Below, one piece after another: positions 43,317 to 51,888 of a DNA stretch of 64,000 nt. The DNA comes from Halomonas heilongjiangensis (lineage in GTDB: Bacteria > Pseudomonadota > Gammaproteobacteria > Pseudomonadales > Halomonadaceae): positions 1 to 64,000 of the forward strand of contig NZ_PNRE01000100.1 in the NCBI RefSeq assembly GCF_002879645.1. Reading direction: 5' to 3'. A model generated the notes under the pieces. The model was not told where the DNA came from. It did not search any database and saw only the letters and a list, made by a program, of their open reading frames with translations. The translations under genes and the position numbers were made by a program. Every line of letters starts with the position of its first letter. Positions within the stretch are counted from its first letter, which is position 1.

Positions 43317-43766
43317 GTGCTTCGACAACTCGCCATTATCCATCTCGCTCTAGCCCTCGTTGGAGCCTCTCCGGGGTTGACTGCCGCCGACTGGAGCTTC
43401 GAAGAAGCCTTTCGTCTCTATCAGGAAGTGCTTTCCGGAAAGACGCAGCTTGACCAACTCTCACCAGAAGAGAGGCGTCTTGTCCTCATGGTCCACGAAG
43501 CGATGTCGGCCTCCGAAGAAATCGAAGGACATGATTTCTCACTCCGGGACGTTGAGCGGCGCTGCGAAGTGTACAAGTACGACGAGTTTTATGGTGAAGT
43601 TGAGTGTTCCGGCTCGGCGCTACGGCCCCTAGAGAGGGCGTGCGAAGCCTACTTCTATGACGGCCAGAACGGAGAACTGGAGTGCAGAGGCAGCGACTTT
43701 CGAGTAGTGGAGCGCAAGTGCACCATAAGCATGTATAGCGAAGACTACGGGGAGATAGACTGTTGA
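43317..43766 (+). CDS. Secreted cysteine-rich repeat protein, 149 aa
   Basis: The GTG start at 43317 is chosen because it follows AAAGGAAAG and opens a signal peptide (LRQLAIIHLALALVGASPG). A TTG at 43287 would place the start inside the attC. The C-terminal half has three imperfect repeats of about 23 residues: RRCEVYKYDEFYGEVEC, RACEAYFYDGQNGELEC and RKCTISMYSEDYGEIDC. Each has a C-x14-15-C pair. Probably extracytoplasmic and disulfide-bonded. Family unknown. Confidence 0.65.
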   Translation: MLRQLAIIHLALALVGASPGLTAADWSFEEAFRLYQEVLSGKTQLDQLSPEERRLVLMVHEAMSASEEIEGHDFSLRDVERRCEVYKYDEFYGEVECSGSALRPLERACEAYFYDGQNGELECRGSDFRVVERKCTISMYSEDYGEIDC

Positions 43767-43787
43767 TGATCGCCGCTTGCTGTCTGG

Positions 43788-43844
43788 CTGTTCAGCATTT
43801 ATTCGCCGTGCGGAGCATGGCGAATAAATGCTGAACAGTTAGGC
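43788..43844. other. Atypical attC or terminator: 20-bp perfect stem with GTTAGGC core
   Basis: A 20-bp arm at 43788-43807 is perfectly repeated inverted at 43819-43838 around an 11-nt loop. It is directly fused to the canonical core GTTAGGC (43838-43844). No canonical inverse core is on the left. Confidence 0.7.
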
Positions 43845-43898
43845 ATTAATTGAGAGAGCCGTTAATTTTCTAGGTTAATCAATATCGTAGGAGTTGAT

Positions 43899-44240
43899 AT
43901 GGGCATTGAGGAAAAAATCTTCGAAACTCAATTGGAGAACGGCGTTTTTGATGCCGCAGAAGTTGATTTCGCTGAAGGACTGGCTCGATTGGCAGTAGAC
44001 AAAGGATACGATTCACTATCGCCGAAACAAAAGGCCGTTTTGGAGCCATATTTGTCCGCTTACTGCTCTGGCGTTACTGATCCCGGCGGGCATCACAATG
44101 AATGTGACGCTTTGCTGGAGGGAGAGGATCTTCTAGAGGCTTATCAGTTAAGCGAGGACAGCCAGTCTCTGATGTGTGAGAGCTGTAGGAGTGATCAGGG
44201 GTACTACCAGCATCAATGGCAACGAATATCTGAGGAGTGA
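43899..44240 (+). CDS. Hypothetical cassette protein, 113 aa
   Basis: ATG 43899 with TAGGAG upstream. A helical N-terminal part (FAEGLARLAVDKGYDSLSPKQ) precedes a cysteine-containing C-terminal part (YCSGVTDPGG, NECDALLEG, LMCESCRSDQ). The cysteines could bind a metal. No family recognised. The attC starts 30 nt after the stop. Confidence 0.65.
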   Translation: MGIEEKIFETQLENGVFDAAEVDFAEGLARLAVDKGYDSLSPKQKAVLEPYLSAYCSGVTDPGGHHNECDALLEGEDLLEAYQLSEDSQSLMCESCRSDQGYYQHQWQRISEE

Positions 44241-44270
44241 GCCCAGTCTATAGCTCCTCTTCATCACACA

Positions 44271-44354
44271 GCCTAACAAGGCCAGGCACGGCGACGCCTA
44301 CTGCATTGCGGCTTCGCTCCGTTCCGTAGCCGCGCATGCTGGCTGGCGTTAGGG
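44271..44354. other. attC site (subfamily I)
   Basis: Inverse core GCCTAAC and core GTTAGGG, with a loop holding CATTGCGGCTTCGCTCC. Almost the same as the site at 58862. Confidence 0.85.
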
Positions 44355-44380
44355 CACAGGGATAGATCGAAGGGGGCCGG

Positions 44381-45085
44381 ATGCTTGACGTCGTAACCAC
44401 ATCGTTTTTCATCAAGTCGCCGACCTTCGATAAGGCCGCATTTGAGTATCACTCGTCGGAGCTTTTCGACCAGTGGGATGCTCAGGTAGAAGCTCATCTG
44501 CAGCTGCCGGACTATGCGCTTACCCTTGTCCTTGAAGAAGGTTCGATCAAGGGTAAAGGAAGGGTCGCCGCTGCCGCTGCGGCCTTCTACTTTGGAATCG
44601 GGGCATACGGCGACTTCATGTCTGGGCTCGGTACAGTTCGGGATCAGGCAGCCTACATAAGTAACGTGCTGTTCGAGCAAGCAAAAGGCGAATTTGCGTG
44701 CAGTAGCGAACGCGGTAATACGAAGCGGACAGGCGGCGAGATCATCTACTTGCAACGTCTTTTCGAACGTGTCCAGCACGGGGCTCTAACACCAGAACAG
44801 GCGATACGAGAGGTGAAGAGCCGCTGGGGCGAGGAAGCGGCATCATCACCAGGCTTTATGCGTGAGCTGGCGGCGAACTTGGAAGAAGCGCCCAGATTTC
44901 CTGAGCAGCTCTCCTTGATGGATGAGTCATGGCCAGACTGTCTAGACCTCGAGCCACTAGACAAAGAGCCCGGGCCGAGAACGCCTCGCTCACCCGACTT
45001 TCCAATCCCTCAACACTATCGAATTGAGATATCGCGACCGAGCAAAGGCGACAAGAGGAAGGTCAAGCTCACAAAGGTACGCTAG
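44381..45085 (+). CDS. Hypothetical cassette protein, 234 aa
   Basis: Reads MLDVVTTSFFIKSPTFDKAA at the start, followed by an Ala/Gly-rich segment (GRVAAAAAAFYFGIGAYGDF) that could be a membrane helix or buried helix. The C-terminal part is proline-rich and basic. No family recognised. GC is higher than in most cassettes. The attC begins within 7 nt of its stop. Confidence 0.65.
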   Translation: MLDVVTTSFFIKSPTFDKAAFEYHSSELFDQWDAQVEAHLQLPDYALTLVLEEGSIKGKGRVAAAAAAFYFGIGAYGDFMSGLGTVRDQAAYISNVLFEQAKGEFACSSERGNTKRTGGEIIYLQRLFERVQHGALTPEQAIREVKSRWGEEAASSPGFMRELAANLEEAPRFPEQLSLMDESWPDCLDLEPLDKEPGPRTPRSPDFPIPQHYRIEISRPSKGDKRKVKLTKVR

Positions 45086-45091
45086 CCTTGA

Positions 45092-45153
45092 GCCCTAACC
45101 ATTCGTCCAAGCCGACGCCGCTTCGCGGCGCGGCTTAACTCACGCGTTATATC
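45092..45153. other. attC site, 62 bp
   Basis: Inverse core GCCCTAAC and core GTTATAT, with inner arms AAGCCG / CGGCTT and hairpin GCCGCTTCGCGGC. Degenerate repeat sequence follows to 45425, without a gene. Confidence 0.75.
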
Positions 45154-45425
45154 CGCGCTCGCTGAAGGACCGCTTCTGGCCGATTCGAGAATTTTAGGCG
45201 ATTCTGATGGAGTGGTTTCGTCTGCATATAAACTAAAGTTGGCCTGCTTGAAATTGTCGCTGGCACGTTCATCTGAGTCATGCTGCTGAGGCTTAATTGC
45301 AAAGGAAATTGGTGTGTTGCGATTGGCGGAGAAGGCGAGTATATTGACTGTAACATACTGAATGTTCATACAGCAACAGCCTGAGCTCTCTAATAACCAT
45401 TAGGTTTTTTCATGATCTTAAGCTA

Positions 45426-47014
45426 ATGATTATTTCTCATTCTCAAATCGATCATCGCTATCGTGATGCGAGCCCCAAGCCTCTCGTGCGGATCTCATTA
45501 TTTAGGTCACGAATCAATGGAGCCCTAAAATATCATGAAGATGGGGTGCCTGAGTCACAGGTGGAAGACGCCCTCTATCTTGATGCTGAGCAGTACCGTA
45601 AACGTTACGGAACAAGAAAAACAAATGTCACTGTCGACGGTGAATTAATATCTCTATATGACGCATATCTAGCGTTTCCTGAACCAATCGTGGACTATCG
45701 AATCTTTTGGCAGCGAGTAAAACGGCTACAGCGAGATGGTCTACTCGACATCTCAACCATGGAGCAGGCTGCAAGTTTAACTACTGCCCATTGGATAACG
45801 ATTTTTGGCGGTGGGCGCCGACGAAGTTTTAAATATGAGGGTGATGAGTTTCCTGAACATGTAGGGAGGATATTTTCTAGCGTTACTGCCTTTCTCTTGG
45901 AAATTAATAGATATGACGATCGTCACTCAATTTGGGCAAGGCTCAAAAGAGGCTGGGGTCTAGATGAAGCAGTAGTTGAACCGTTAGCGCCACTCGATGA
46001 TAGGTCTGGCCAAATTTATGTCATTATTTGTTCGGAATCAAAGAAGAAATACATTGGTCTAACTCGAATGTCGCTGCAGCAACGTTGGCGTCATCACGTT
46101 CGTGTAGCGATGGAAGGTGACGCGAAGACGCCATTGGCAAAAGCGATTCGGAAATTCGGGGAAGATAATTTCTCGATGGAAGTCATAGAGTCGGAACTAA
46201 ATCAGGATGAACTTCCCATTCGAGAAAAGTTCTGGATCGATAAGTTAAAAACGCTAGAACCTGGGGGGTTGAATGCGTCACCAGGTGGGCAGATGGGAGG
46301 GGGAAAAGGGCGTGCTGTGGAATATGAAGGGGAGTCGTTTAACTCGCTAGAATCTGCCGCAGCGGTGCTCTCGGAGCGCACAGGAATTGCCCGGCACGTA
46401 GTATTGCGTCGTCTGTCGCGCGGAGACTCTTTGCCTGAAAGTGCCAGAAAAATGAGCAAACATCCAGAGGCTGGTAGCAACCTTTGGAGGCGTTGGAAAT
46501 CTCTAATAAATTCTATACGTGCCGGTCGTCGTGAGGGCGTAATTTGTGAGCGTTGGGAGAACTACGACAACTTTTCATCTGACGTGAGGGATGGTTACAA
46601 ACCAGAGCTTCGACTGATTAGAAAGGACACTTTTAAACCGTGGTGCCAAGACAATTTTGAATGGGTATCAAAGCAAACCGCTGTGGAGATTGTCCACGGC
46701 AAGACATACCAAATAGGGGGGGGTCATTCGGTTCACTTGCTTCAGTTGCAAGGGCTCATGGACTTCGCACATCGACGCTTAAGTATCGGATCAATGAACA
46801 AGGGTTGTCACTTGAAGATGCCGTGAGGAAGCCGTTAAGTGCGAATTCGAAGTACGCCCGTAATGCCCCGATTGTGCTGGATGGAAAAGAGTTTTTATCC
46901 GAAAATCAAGCTGCAAAATACGCATCCGAACGCTACGGAATTACATTCCATCAAGCTCGAGACCGTATTCGAAGAAAAAGACCACTATCAGGAAAGGACC
47001 ACGGAAATACATAA
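45426..47014 (+). pseudogene. GIY-YIG nuclease-domain protein, frameshifted in a G8 tract
   Basis: The first frame (466 aa to 46826) has an uncharacterised N-terminal 190 residues. A GIY-YIG domain follows: GQIYVIICSESKKKYIGLT, QQRWRHHVRVAM and AIRKFGEDNFSMEVIE. NUMOD-like helix-turn-helix segments come next (YEGESFNSLESAAAVLSERT). After a run of eight G at 46716-46723 the frame breaks. One extra G would restore SFGSLASVARAHGLRTSTL and a further repeat ending at 47014 (about 529 aa in all). It resembles a homing-type or defence endonuclease. The break may be phase variation, a mutation or a sequencing error. Confidence 0.8.
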
Positions 47015-47228
47015 TATGTGTGGAGCGGACGCTCAGTCTGCTGCGCGTTCTTGGCTCATGCTCCGGTGCTGCTGAACAAAGATGCTATCAACAAATAAGC
47101 ATGTGCTAAAAGCCCGCTCTTGTCCGATTTCTGCCTGTTAGTAATTTCTTTAGTAGCTTGTGTTTCTCTGTTGCCGGTTCCTTGAAGAATCTTTCACCCC
47201 AATTGCTGGCCCCATCTATTGAACGAAG

Positions 47229-47573
47229 CTACAGCGGCTCTTGCAAGGTGGTTTCGGTCAGGATAATGCGACGAATCTTGGTCATTCTGCCCTCTTCAAT
47301 CACGCAGAAAATCTTCGCTTCCATAACCCCATGTGCAGACTGTTCTGGCCGATTTGCAACTGTTCTAATTGTCTGCATTAGTTTGATTTCTCCTGTGATT
47401 GCCGGTTCATGAGCCACCAGGTTGCCTTCCTCAAGCGATAAAACGCCGAAGCGTCGGACCTCCCTAAAGGAGCTACAAGGCCGGTGTTCAGCGCTGGTGT
47501 CAAGCTCAGCGAAGCCGGCAATTCTCTCCCTCGATGTCCAGGGTAGTGGGCGGTGGGGCAGCCGATCCAGCAT
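47229..47573 (-). CDS. Possible SnoaL-like protein or remnant
   Basis: 114 aa. The second half (LSLEEGNLVAHEPAITGEI ... HGVMEAKIFCVIEEGRMTKI) resembles the last strands of SnoaL/NTF2-like folds. The N-terminal 40 residues do not fit, so it may be a truncated or decayed gene. Opposite strand to most cassettes. The region 47015-47228 shows nothing else. Confidence 0.3.
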   Translation of the reverse strand: MLDRLPHRPLPWTSRERIAGFAELDTSAEHRPCSSFREVRRFGVLSLEEGNLVAHEPAITGEIKLMQTIRTVANRPEQSAHGVMEAKIFCVIEEGRMTKIRRIILTETTLQEPL

Positions 47574-47690
47574 TGCCGTGGTACCTGATCCGTACGCCCG
47601 CTAATGTGGGAGGAGGAGCGCGGTGAGGCGCCGTGCTATCTCAGCCACCGTGGCAACGAAAGTCGCGAGGCGCTTGAACAGCGACGGGTC

Positions 47691-48105
47691 ATGAACGAAA
47701 ACCGCTACACGTTTGAACCCATTGGGGTGATACGTTCCCCGCTGACCAGTCGCAAGGAGGCGCCCCGCCAGGGAGATGAAGGGGCTCCGGAGGCGTGGCT
47801 GGAGCTTATCACTCCGGTGGCGGAAGGGCTTGAGGGCATCACGGCCGGCGACGAGCTTATCGTCCTGACCTGGCTTCACCGCGCGCCGCGATGTGCTCAA
47901 GGTGCATCCACGCCGGAGGCGCGAGGCGTCGTTGATTGGCGTCTTCGCGACGCGCTCGCCGGATCGCCCCAACCCCGTGGGGCTGCATCGGGTTGCGGTC
48001 CTGGAGGTCGCCGGGCAGAGGCTGAGGGTTGCACCCATGGAGGCAATCGACGGGACACCGATCATCGACATCAAGCCTGTGCTCAGAAATATCGAGGAAA
48101 GGTGA
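47691..48105 (+). pseudogene. trmO: TrmO-family tRNA methyltransferase, frameshifted
   Basis: Starts MNENRYTFEPIGVIRSPL. The diagnostic TsaA/TrmO motif FATRSPDRPNPVGLHRV lies in another frame after a shift near 47885, where WLHRA should join RRDVLKVHP. Correcting one base gives about 137 aa, normal for the short TrmO type that N6-methylates tRNA threonylcarbamoyladenosine. It ends IIDIKPVLRNIEER. High GC like the host backbone. Either decayed or a sequencing error. Confidence 0.8.
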
Positions 48106-48233
48106 AGTACCTGCTACTGATCTACCAGAACGAGACCGTCATGCTGGCCCTGCGCAAGGAAGGGATGGGCCAGATGCACGCCGCCTACCTGGCCTACACC
48201 GAAGCAATGCACTGTATTGCTGACGGTGTTTGA
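48102..48233 (+). pseudogene. YCII/DGPF-domain protein remnant
   Basis: A GTG overlapping the TrmO stop begins KYLLLIYQNETVMLALRKE and then AAYLAYTEAMHC, the first 35 residues of YCII-related proteins. The frame then ends at a stop. About two thirds of the domain is missing, so this is a truncated leftover. Confidence 0.6.
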
Positions 48234-48244
48234 GGGCTTTGCTG

Positions 48245-48715
48245 ATGAAAAAAATTCTACTCCTCGTGGTTTCGCATGTGCTGGTTGGGGCGGTGGGGTT
48301 CGCCATTGGTATCTACACGCTACCCATCCTGATCGCGCCGCCGCCTCCGTCGCTGGAGGAGCTGGAGGCGCACAGCCAGCAGGCCGTATACACAGGGGAG
48401 TTCCAGCGTGACCTCGAGGGCAGCGATCTGCTGCACTGGGGGGAAGGTCGCGTGTCGGTTGGACCCCAAAGCATCGTCCTGGTTGGCAAGCTCGCCCCGG
48501 GGCCAGACTACAAGCTGTACCTCTCGCCCGAGTTCGTCGAAACCGGGGCAGAGTTCGAGCGTCTCAAGGAGCACATGGTGCGGGTTGGCGACGTCAGGAC
48601 CTTCGAGAATTTCCTCGTCACCGTGCCCGAATCGGTGGATCCGGCGCGTTACAACACCGTCATCGTATGGTGCGAGTCGTTTGCACAGTTCATCACCGCC
48701 GCCCGCTATCGATAG
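48245..48715 (+). CDS. DM13-domain membrane-anchored protein
   Basis: 156 aa from ATG 48245. An N-terminal membrane anchor (KILLLVVSHVLVGAVGFAIG) precedes a DM13 domain: GEFQRDLEGSDLLHWGEGRV, GPDYKLYLSPEF and the cysteine in YNTVIVWCESF. DM13 domains are thought to take part in redox or electron-transfer functions at the cell surface. Downstream of the TrmO remnant. High-GC backbone codon use. Confidence 0.8.
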   Translation: MKKILLLVVSHVLVGAVGFAIGIYTLPILIAPPPPSLEELEAHSQQAVYTGEFQRDLEGSDLLHWGEGRVSVGPQSIVLVGKLAPGPDYKLYLSPEFVETGAEFERLKEHMVRVGDVRTFENFLVTVPESVDPARYNTVIVWCESFAQFITAARYR

Positions 48716-48771
48716 TCGCTGGGCTTTCCCAGTCCGGTAGACACTCCGGCGCTCGAGCCAGTCGAATCCTG

Positions 48772-50151
48772 TCAGCGTTCGCGGTGTCCGCGAATCAACC
48801 GCACAAGACTCCTCTCGCCTGGCTGGAAGGTGCTGTTCACCACGGCAATGTCCCCGGCATCGCTCACGGCAAGCTTGCGCATCAGCATCCCCTGCAGGCT
48901 GCCGTTGAATCCCGGCTCCGACGCCCCGCTGTGCGGCACGAACTCCGGCGCAGCGAAGTGTTCACCGCCATCCGTTGAATGCGTCATGCCGAGCCCTCGG
49001 GACCGATGGCCCGGACGGGGGAACAACTCCCAGAGCACATACAGGTTAGCGCCTGACACCGCCAGCGACGGAAAGCCGACGCTGGCGAACCGTTCGGCAT
49101 GCGCGCTGGAAATGTCCTCCGGCGCGCGGAAGCGCTCGCCGGCGCGTGCCCGGGTGTAGCGAATATGCGCCCGTTGCCAGGGGCCGTCCGGACTTTCGGC
49201 GTACACCAGGTGCACGATACCGTCGCCGTCCACCGCGAGTTTCGGCGCGTCCGCATGTCCACCGGTCGCGTCCACGGTACGGGGCGTCTCGAACGACTCG
49301 CCCCGGCTGTCGGAAACCGTGTAGCGAATATCGGCTGCCGGGTCCTCGCCGACGGTCCATGCCAGATGTACCCGTCCGTCGCCGTCCACGACGAGACTCG
49401 GCGCGCGGGCGGGGAGGTCGCCATCACCGGCGATATGCTTCGGCGCCGAGAAGGTGCGGCCGCCATCGCTGGAACGGCTGATCCGCAGCCTGCCTTCATA
49501 CTCCGTCCAGGCCACCCAGACCTCCCCGTCGGGCCCTTCCGTCAGATCCAGGCTGCCGTTGTCCCAGCGCCGGGTGGTCAGCCGTCCCTTGCCTGCTCCG
49601 TGCTGCGTGTTGGAGAGATTGATCGGCGCGCTGAACGTTGCGCCGCCGTCTTGCGAACGGGCGAACAGGATCTCGCCGCCGTGCGTGCCACCAGAGAAGA
49701 TGATCTCCTGCCAGAGCACGTAAACGCTGTCCGGTGTGTTGGCGGCCATGTGCACGCGCGGGAGCCAGGAGAACGTATCGGCGCTGCGCGATATGTTGGT
49801 CGGAGCATCGAGTTGCGGTTCGCCGTCGCGGTCGTAGCGCTGCAAGAACACCTCCTGCTGCGCCTGGTCGGCCCAGACGACCGCTGCCATGCCGTCCTCG
49901 TGCAACGCTACCGAAGCGTCATCCACGTAGCGGAAATCCGACGCGTTCATGCGCCAGGGGCCCCTGTGGGCCTCTCCGGTGGCCACCTCCAGGGCGGCGT
50001 GCCAGACGATCTCGGTGCTTTCCCCGGACTCGGCCACCGGCGACAGTAATGCAAGCACCAGCGCGATGACGGCGCCGGCGGTGGCCGGCGCTATGCCGCG
50101 GCCACGTGAAGACGACACCCTCGCCCGACACTGGTCCTGGTACTCCTGCAT
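48772..50151 (-). CDS. Exported BNR-repeat (sialidase-like) beta-propeller protein
   Basis: 459 aa. A signal peptide lies about residues 20-42 (GAVIALVLALLSPVAESGES). The rest is a propeller with repeated S-x-D-x-G-x-x-F boxes: SQDGGATFSAPINLS, SSDGGRTFSAP, SDSRGESFETP and STDGGEHFAAPEF. Catalytic sialidase residues (FRIP arginine, tyrosine pair) are not evident, so sialidase activity should not be assumed. A carbohydrate- or protein-binding exported propeller is safer. Convergent with the DM13 gene. Confidence 0.75.
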   Translation of the reverse strand: MQEYQDQCRARVSSSRGRGIAPATAGAVIALVLALLSPVAESGESTEIVWHAALEVATGEAHRGPWRMNASDFRYVDDASVALHEDGMAAVVWADQAQQEVFLQRYDRDGEPQLDAPTNISRSADTFSWLPRVHMAANTPDSVYVLWQEIIFSGGTHGGEILFARSQDGGATFSAPINLSNTQHGAGKGRLTTRRWDNGSLDLTEGPDGEVWVAWTEYEGRLRISRSSDGGRTFSAPKHIAGDGDLPARAPSLVVDGDGRVHLAWTVGEDPAADIRYTVSDSRGESFETPRTVDATGGHADAPKLAVDGDGIVHLVYAESPDGPWQRAHIRYTRARAGERFRAPEDISSAHAERFASVGFPSLAVSGANLYVLWELFPRPGHRSRGLGMTHSTDGGEHFAAPEFVPHSGASEPGFNGSLQGMLMRKLAVSDAGDIAVVNSTFQPGERSLVRLIRGHRER

Positions 50152-50297
50152 CGCTGCTTACCCGGTACGGAGTCAATGACAGCCTCGACGCGCTGCTGCC
50201 GTGGCAGTGGAAGGCGACCCTACCGATCTGAATCAGCCCCGAACAGCTGGGATTCGTGGATCGCTCATGCACATCGCTGCGTGGGTCGTGTCCTGGC

Positions 50298-50507
50298 TCA
50301 CGCCATCAACGCCCTGTGGCTGTGCTCCAGCTGACGCTGGGCCTCGGCCAGCGTGTGGGTCTTGCCGCTCCAAGGCAGACGATCGCCTGCGCGGTAGATG
50401 TGGTACTCGTCCTGGCATCGGTCCTCGTCGTCCAGGATCTCGTAGCGGTGGATCTCGTCGCCGAACTCGTTGCACCACCAGTCGGCAGGGAACTTGGTCC
50501 AGTACAT
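50298..50507 (-). CDS. Small conserved-looking protein, 69 aa
   Basis: Starts MYWTKFPADWWCNEFGDE with a strong GGAGGT ribosome site. Rich in aromatic and acidic residues. No family recognised. It follows a 38-aa frame by 4 nt on the same strand. Confidence 0.6.
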   Translation of the reverse strand: MYWTKFPADWWCNEFGDEIHRYEILDDEDRCQDEYHIYRAGDRLPWSGKTHTLAEAQRQLEHSHRALMA

Positions 50508-50511
50508 GACA

Positions 50512-50628
50512 TCACCTCCATAGGCGCCTCAGCGCCAGGATGCTCCAGTTCACAACAGCGCGCTTGCACTCGGCTTTGATCTCGTGTGCTTGGCGGGCTT
50601 CACGCGCCGTCTCGAGCTCGTCGATCAT
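50512..50628 (-). CDS. Possible 38-aa protein
   Basis: ATG 50628 has AGGGAT six bases upstream and reads MIDELETARE...RAVVNWSILALRRLWR, helical and basic. Its stop overlaps the ribosome site of the 69-aa gene, suggesting coupling. Too short for certainty. Confidence 0.4.
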   Translation of the reverse strand: MIDELETAREARQAHEIKAECKRAVVNWSILALRRLWR

Positions 50629-50771
50629 GCTGATATCCCTTGCGCATTGCCGACGTCGCCATTCGGATACATACAGAGACCGTGTGGAAACAATCGGTAA
50701 CATATAGTCTAGTAAAAATGCACCAGCTTGCCCACTAGAATCTTGAGCTTTCATACCTCACGGCTTGAAAG

Positions 50772-51043
50772 GCTGATCTACCACGAGACCTCGCGGGTGC
50801 GCCAGCGCATCAACGGCGAGGAGCACTTCACGCCCTAGGCGGCGCTCAGCCGAAGGTGCCAGCTTCCTACGACTTTTTTCTCAGGCTTCGGCTACGCAGG
50901 CCGATGCATCCTTTAGTAAGCTTTCTGTAAATGAATGTTTCCAATCGGATTCCCATGGCATTCCGATGGAGGCACGCCGGCGGCCTGCGACCGCCAATAG
51001 GGGAGGGGGCTGTTGAGCGGCACCCCTGGGCAGTAGCGTGCCC
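50772..51043. repeat. Right copy of direct repeat: duplicated 3' end of DyP-catalase gene
   Basis: Starts GCTGATCTACCACGAGACC and encodes a relic of the enzyme tail (ETSRVRQRINGEEHFTP, then stop). It continues through the same downstream sequence as 29394-29664, about 21.4 kb away. Differences at many positions show the copies are not recent clones. It ends where the small REP-like GGTAGCGTGCC block begins. Confidence 0.85.
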
Positions 51044-51180
51044 GAATTCCTCGATATTCCCTTATCCCAGAGGGCTGCGCACGCCGGCAAAGCGCGCAAG
51101 CGCGCGAATCCTGCATAGGTAGTCGAACCATACTTAGGTGTTAGCGAAATCAATAGGTTAGGGTAGAAGGGGCAAGCTCG

Positions 51181-51249
51181 CTAACCTTGTTGAACGCGCA
51201 GGCGTGTTCATCCAACATCAGAGCGTGCAGACTAATCACTGTTATAGGT
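51181..51249. other. attC-like site (subfamily II)
   Basis: Inverse-core-like GCTAACC, then TTGAACGCGCAGGCGTGTTC and AGACTAATCAC as at 30911-30979. The core reads GTTATAG. Confidence 0.6.
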
Positions 51250-51255
51250 ACATTG

Positions 51256-51795
51256 ATGCGTGACCCCGAAGAGTGTATAGAGCAAGCCGAACACAGCATG
51301 ATGTTTCTCGCGACATTTTCGAGATCATACTATTCGTTCTATGCAATCTGGGAGCATTTGGATAGTCTTGATGAAGACGCGGGGTATCTTTTCCCTTTCA
51401 GGAGCATCTGCAACGCGCTCTTAGGGGATGCGGCACTATCGTGGTGCAAAGTGTTCGGGTCAAATGCGGAAGGCACCCACTGGAAAGCTGCGGCATTGAA
51501 CCAAGATGATTTCCGTAAACAGTTATTCACACAGCTTGGAGTAACTGATTCTGATTTCACGGCGTACTGGCGACAGATAAAACGGTTCAGAGACGAGGCT
51601 ATAGCGCACTTCAACGTAAAAAACTTCGAGTCAAACCATGTTCCGTCATTTGATCTCGCAATGGAGTCCGCAGCAGTTGCGCACAGATTGCTGCGCTTAC
51701 AGTTCCCAGAAACCGTCAATTATACGGGCCCGTTGTGTTTGCACGAGTATGGAAGGCAAGTCGCAAGTCGGATCATCGAACGGCTGTTGCTATAA
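51256..51795 (+). CDS. HEPN-domain protein (AbiU2-like)
   Basis: 179 aa from ATG 51256; an upstream in-frame start would read through the attC. All-helical. The motif RDEAIAHF (R112-x5-H118) is the HEPN RNase signature and its setting fits the AbiU2 group. Predicted RNA-cleaving toxin or abortive-infection effector. It occupies its own cassette, with the stop codon embedded in the next attC inverse core. No partner antitoxin is adjacent. Confidence 0.75.
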   Translation: MRDPEECIEQAEHSMMFLATFSRSYYSFYAIWEHLDSLDEDAGYLFPFRSICNALLGDAALSWCKVFGSNAEGTHWKAAALNQDDFRKQLFTQLGVTDSDFTAYWRQIKRFRDEAIAHFNVKNFESNHVPSFDLAMESAAVAHRLLRLQFPETVNYTGPLCLHEYGRQVASRIIERLLL

Positions 51796-51873
51796 CAATG
51801 CCAAGCACGGCGACGGCTTTTCCGTTGCGGCTTCGCCTCCACTACAATGCCGCGCGTGCTGCGGGCGTTATGC
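51789..51873. other. attC site (subfamily I)
   Basis: Inverse core GCTATAAC and core GTTATGC. The arms GCCAAGCACGGCGACGGC and GCCGCGCGTGCTGCGGGC are complementary with mismatches. Overlaps the HEPN stop codon. Confidence 0.85.
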
Positions 51874-51888
51874 ATCAAGGAGATAGCT

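Noticed and set aside
48772..50151. Active sialidase
   Set aside because: Asp-box repeats are present, but the catalytic arginine triad and FRIP motif are not visible, so only a propeller is claimed.
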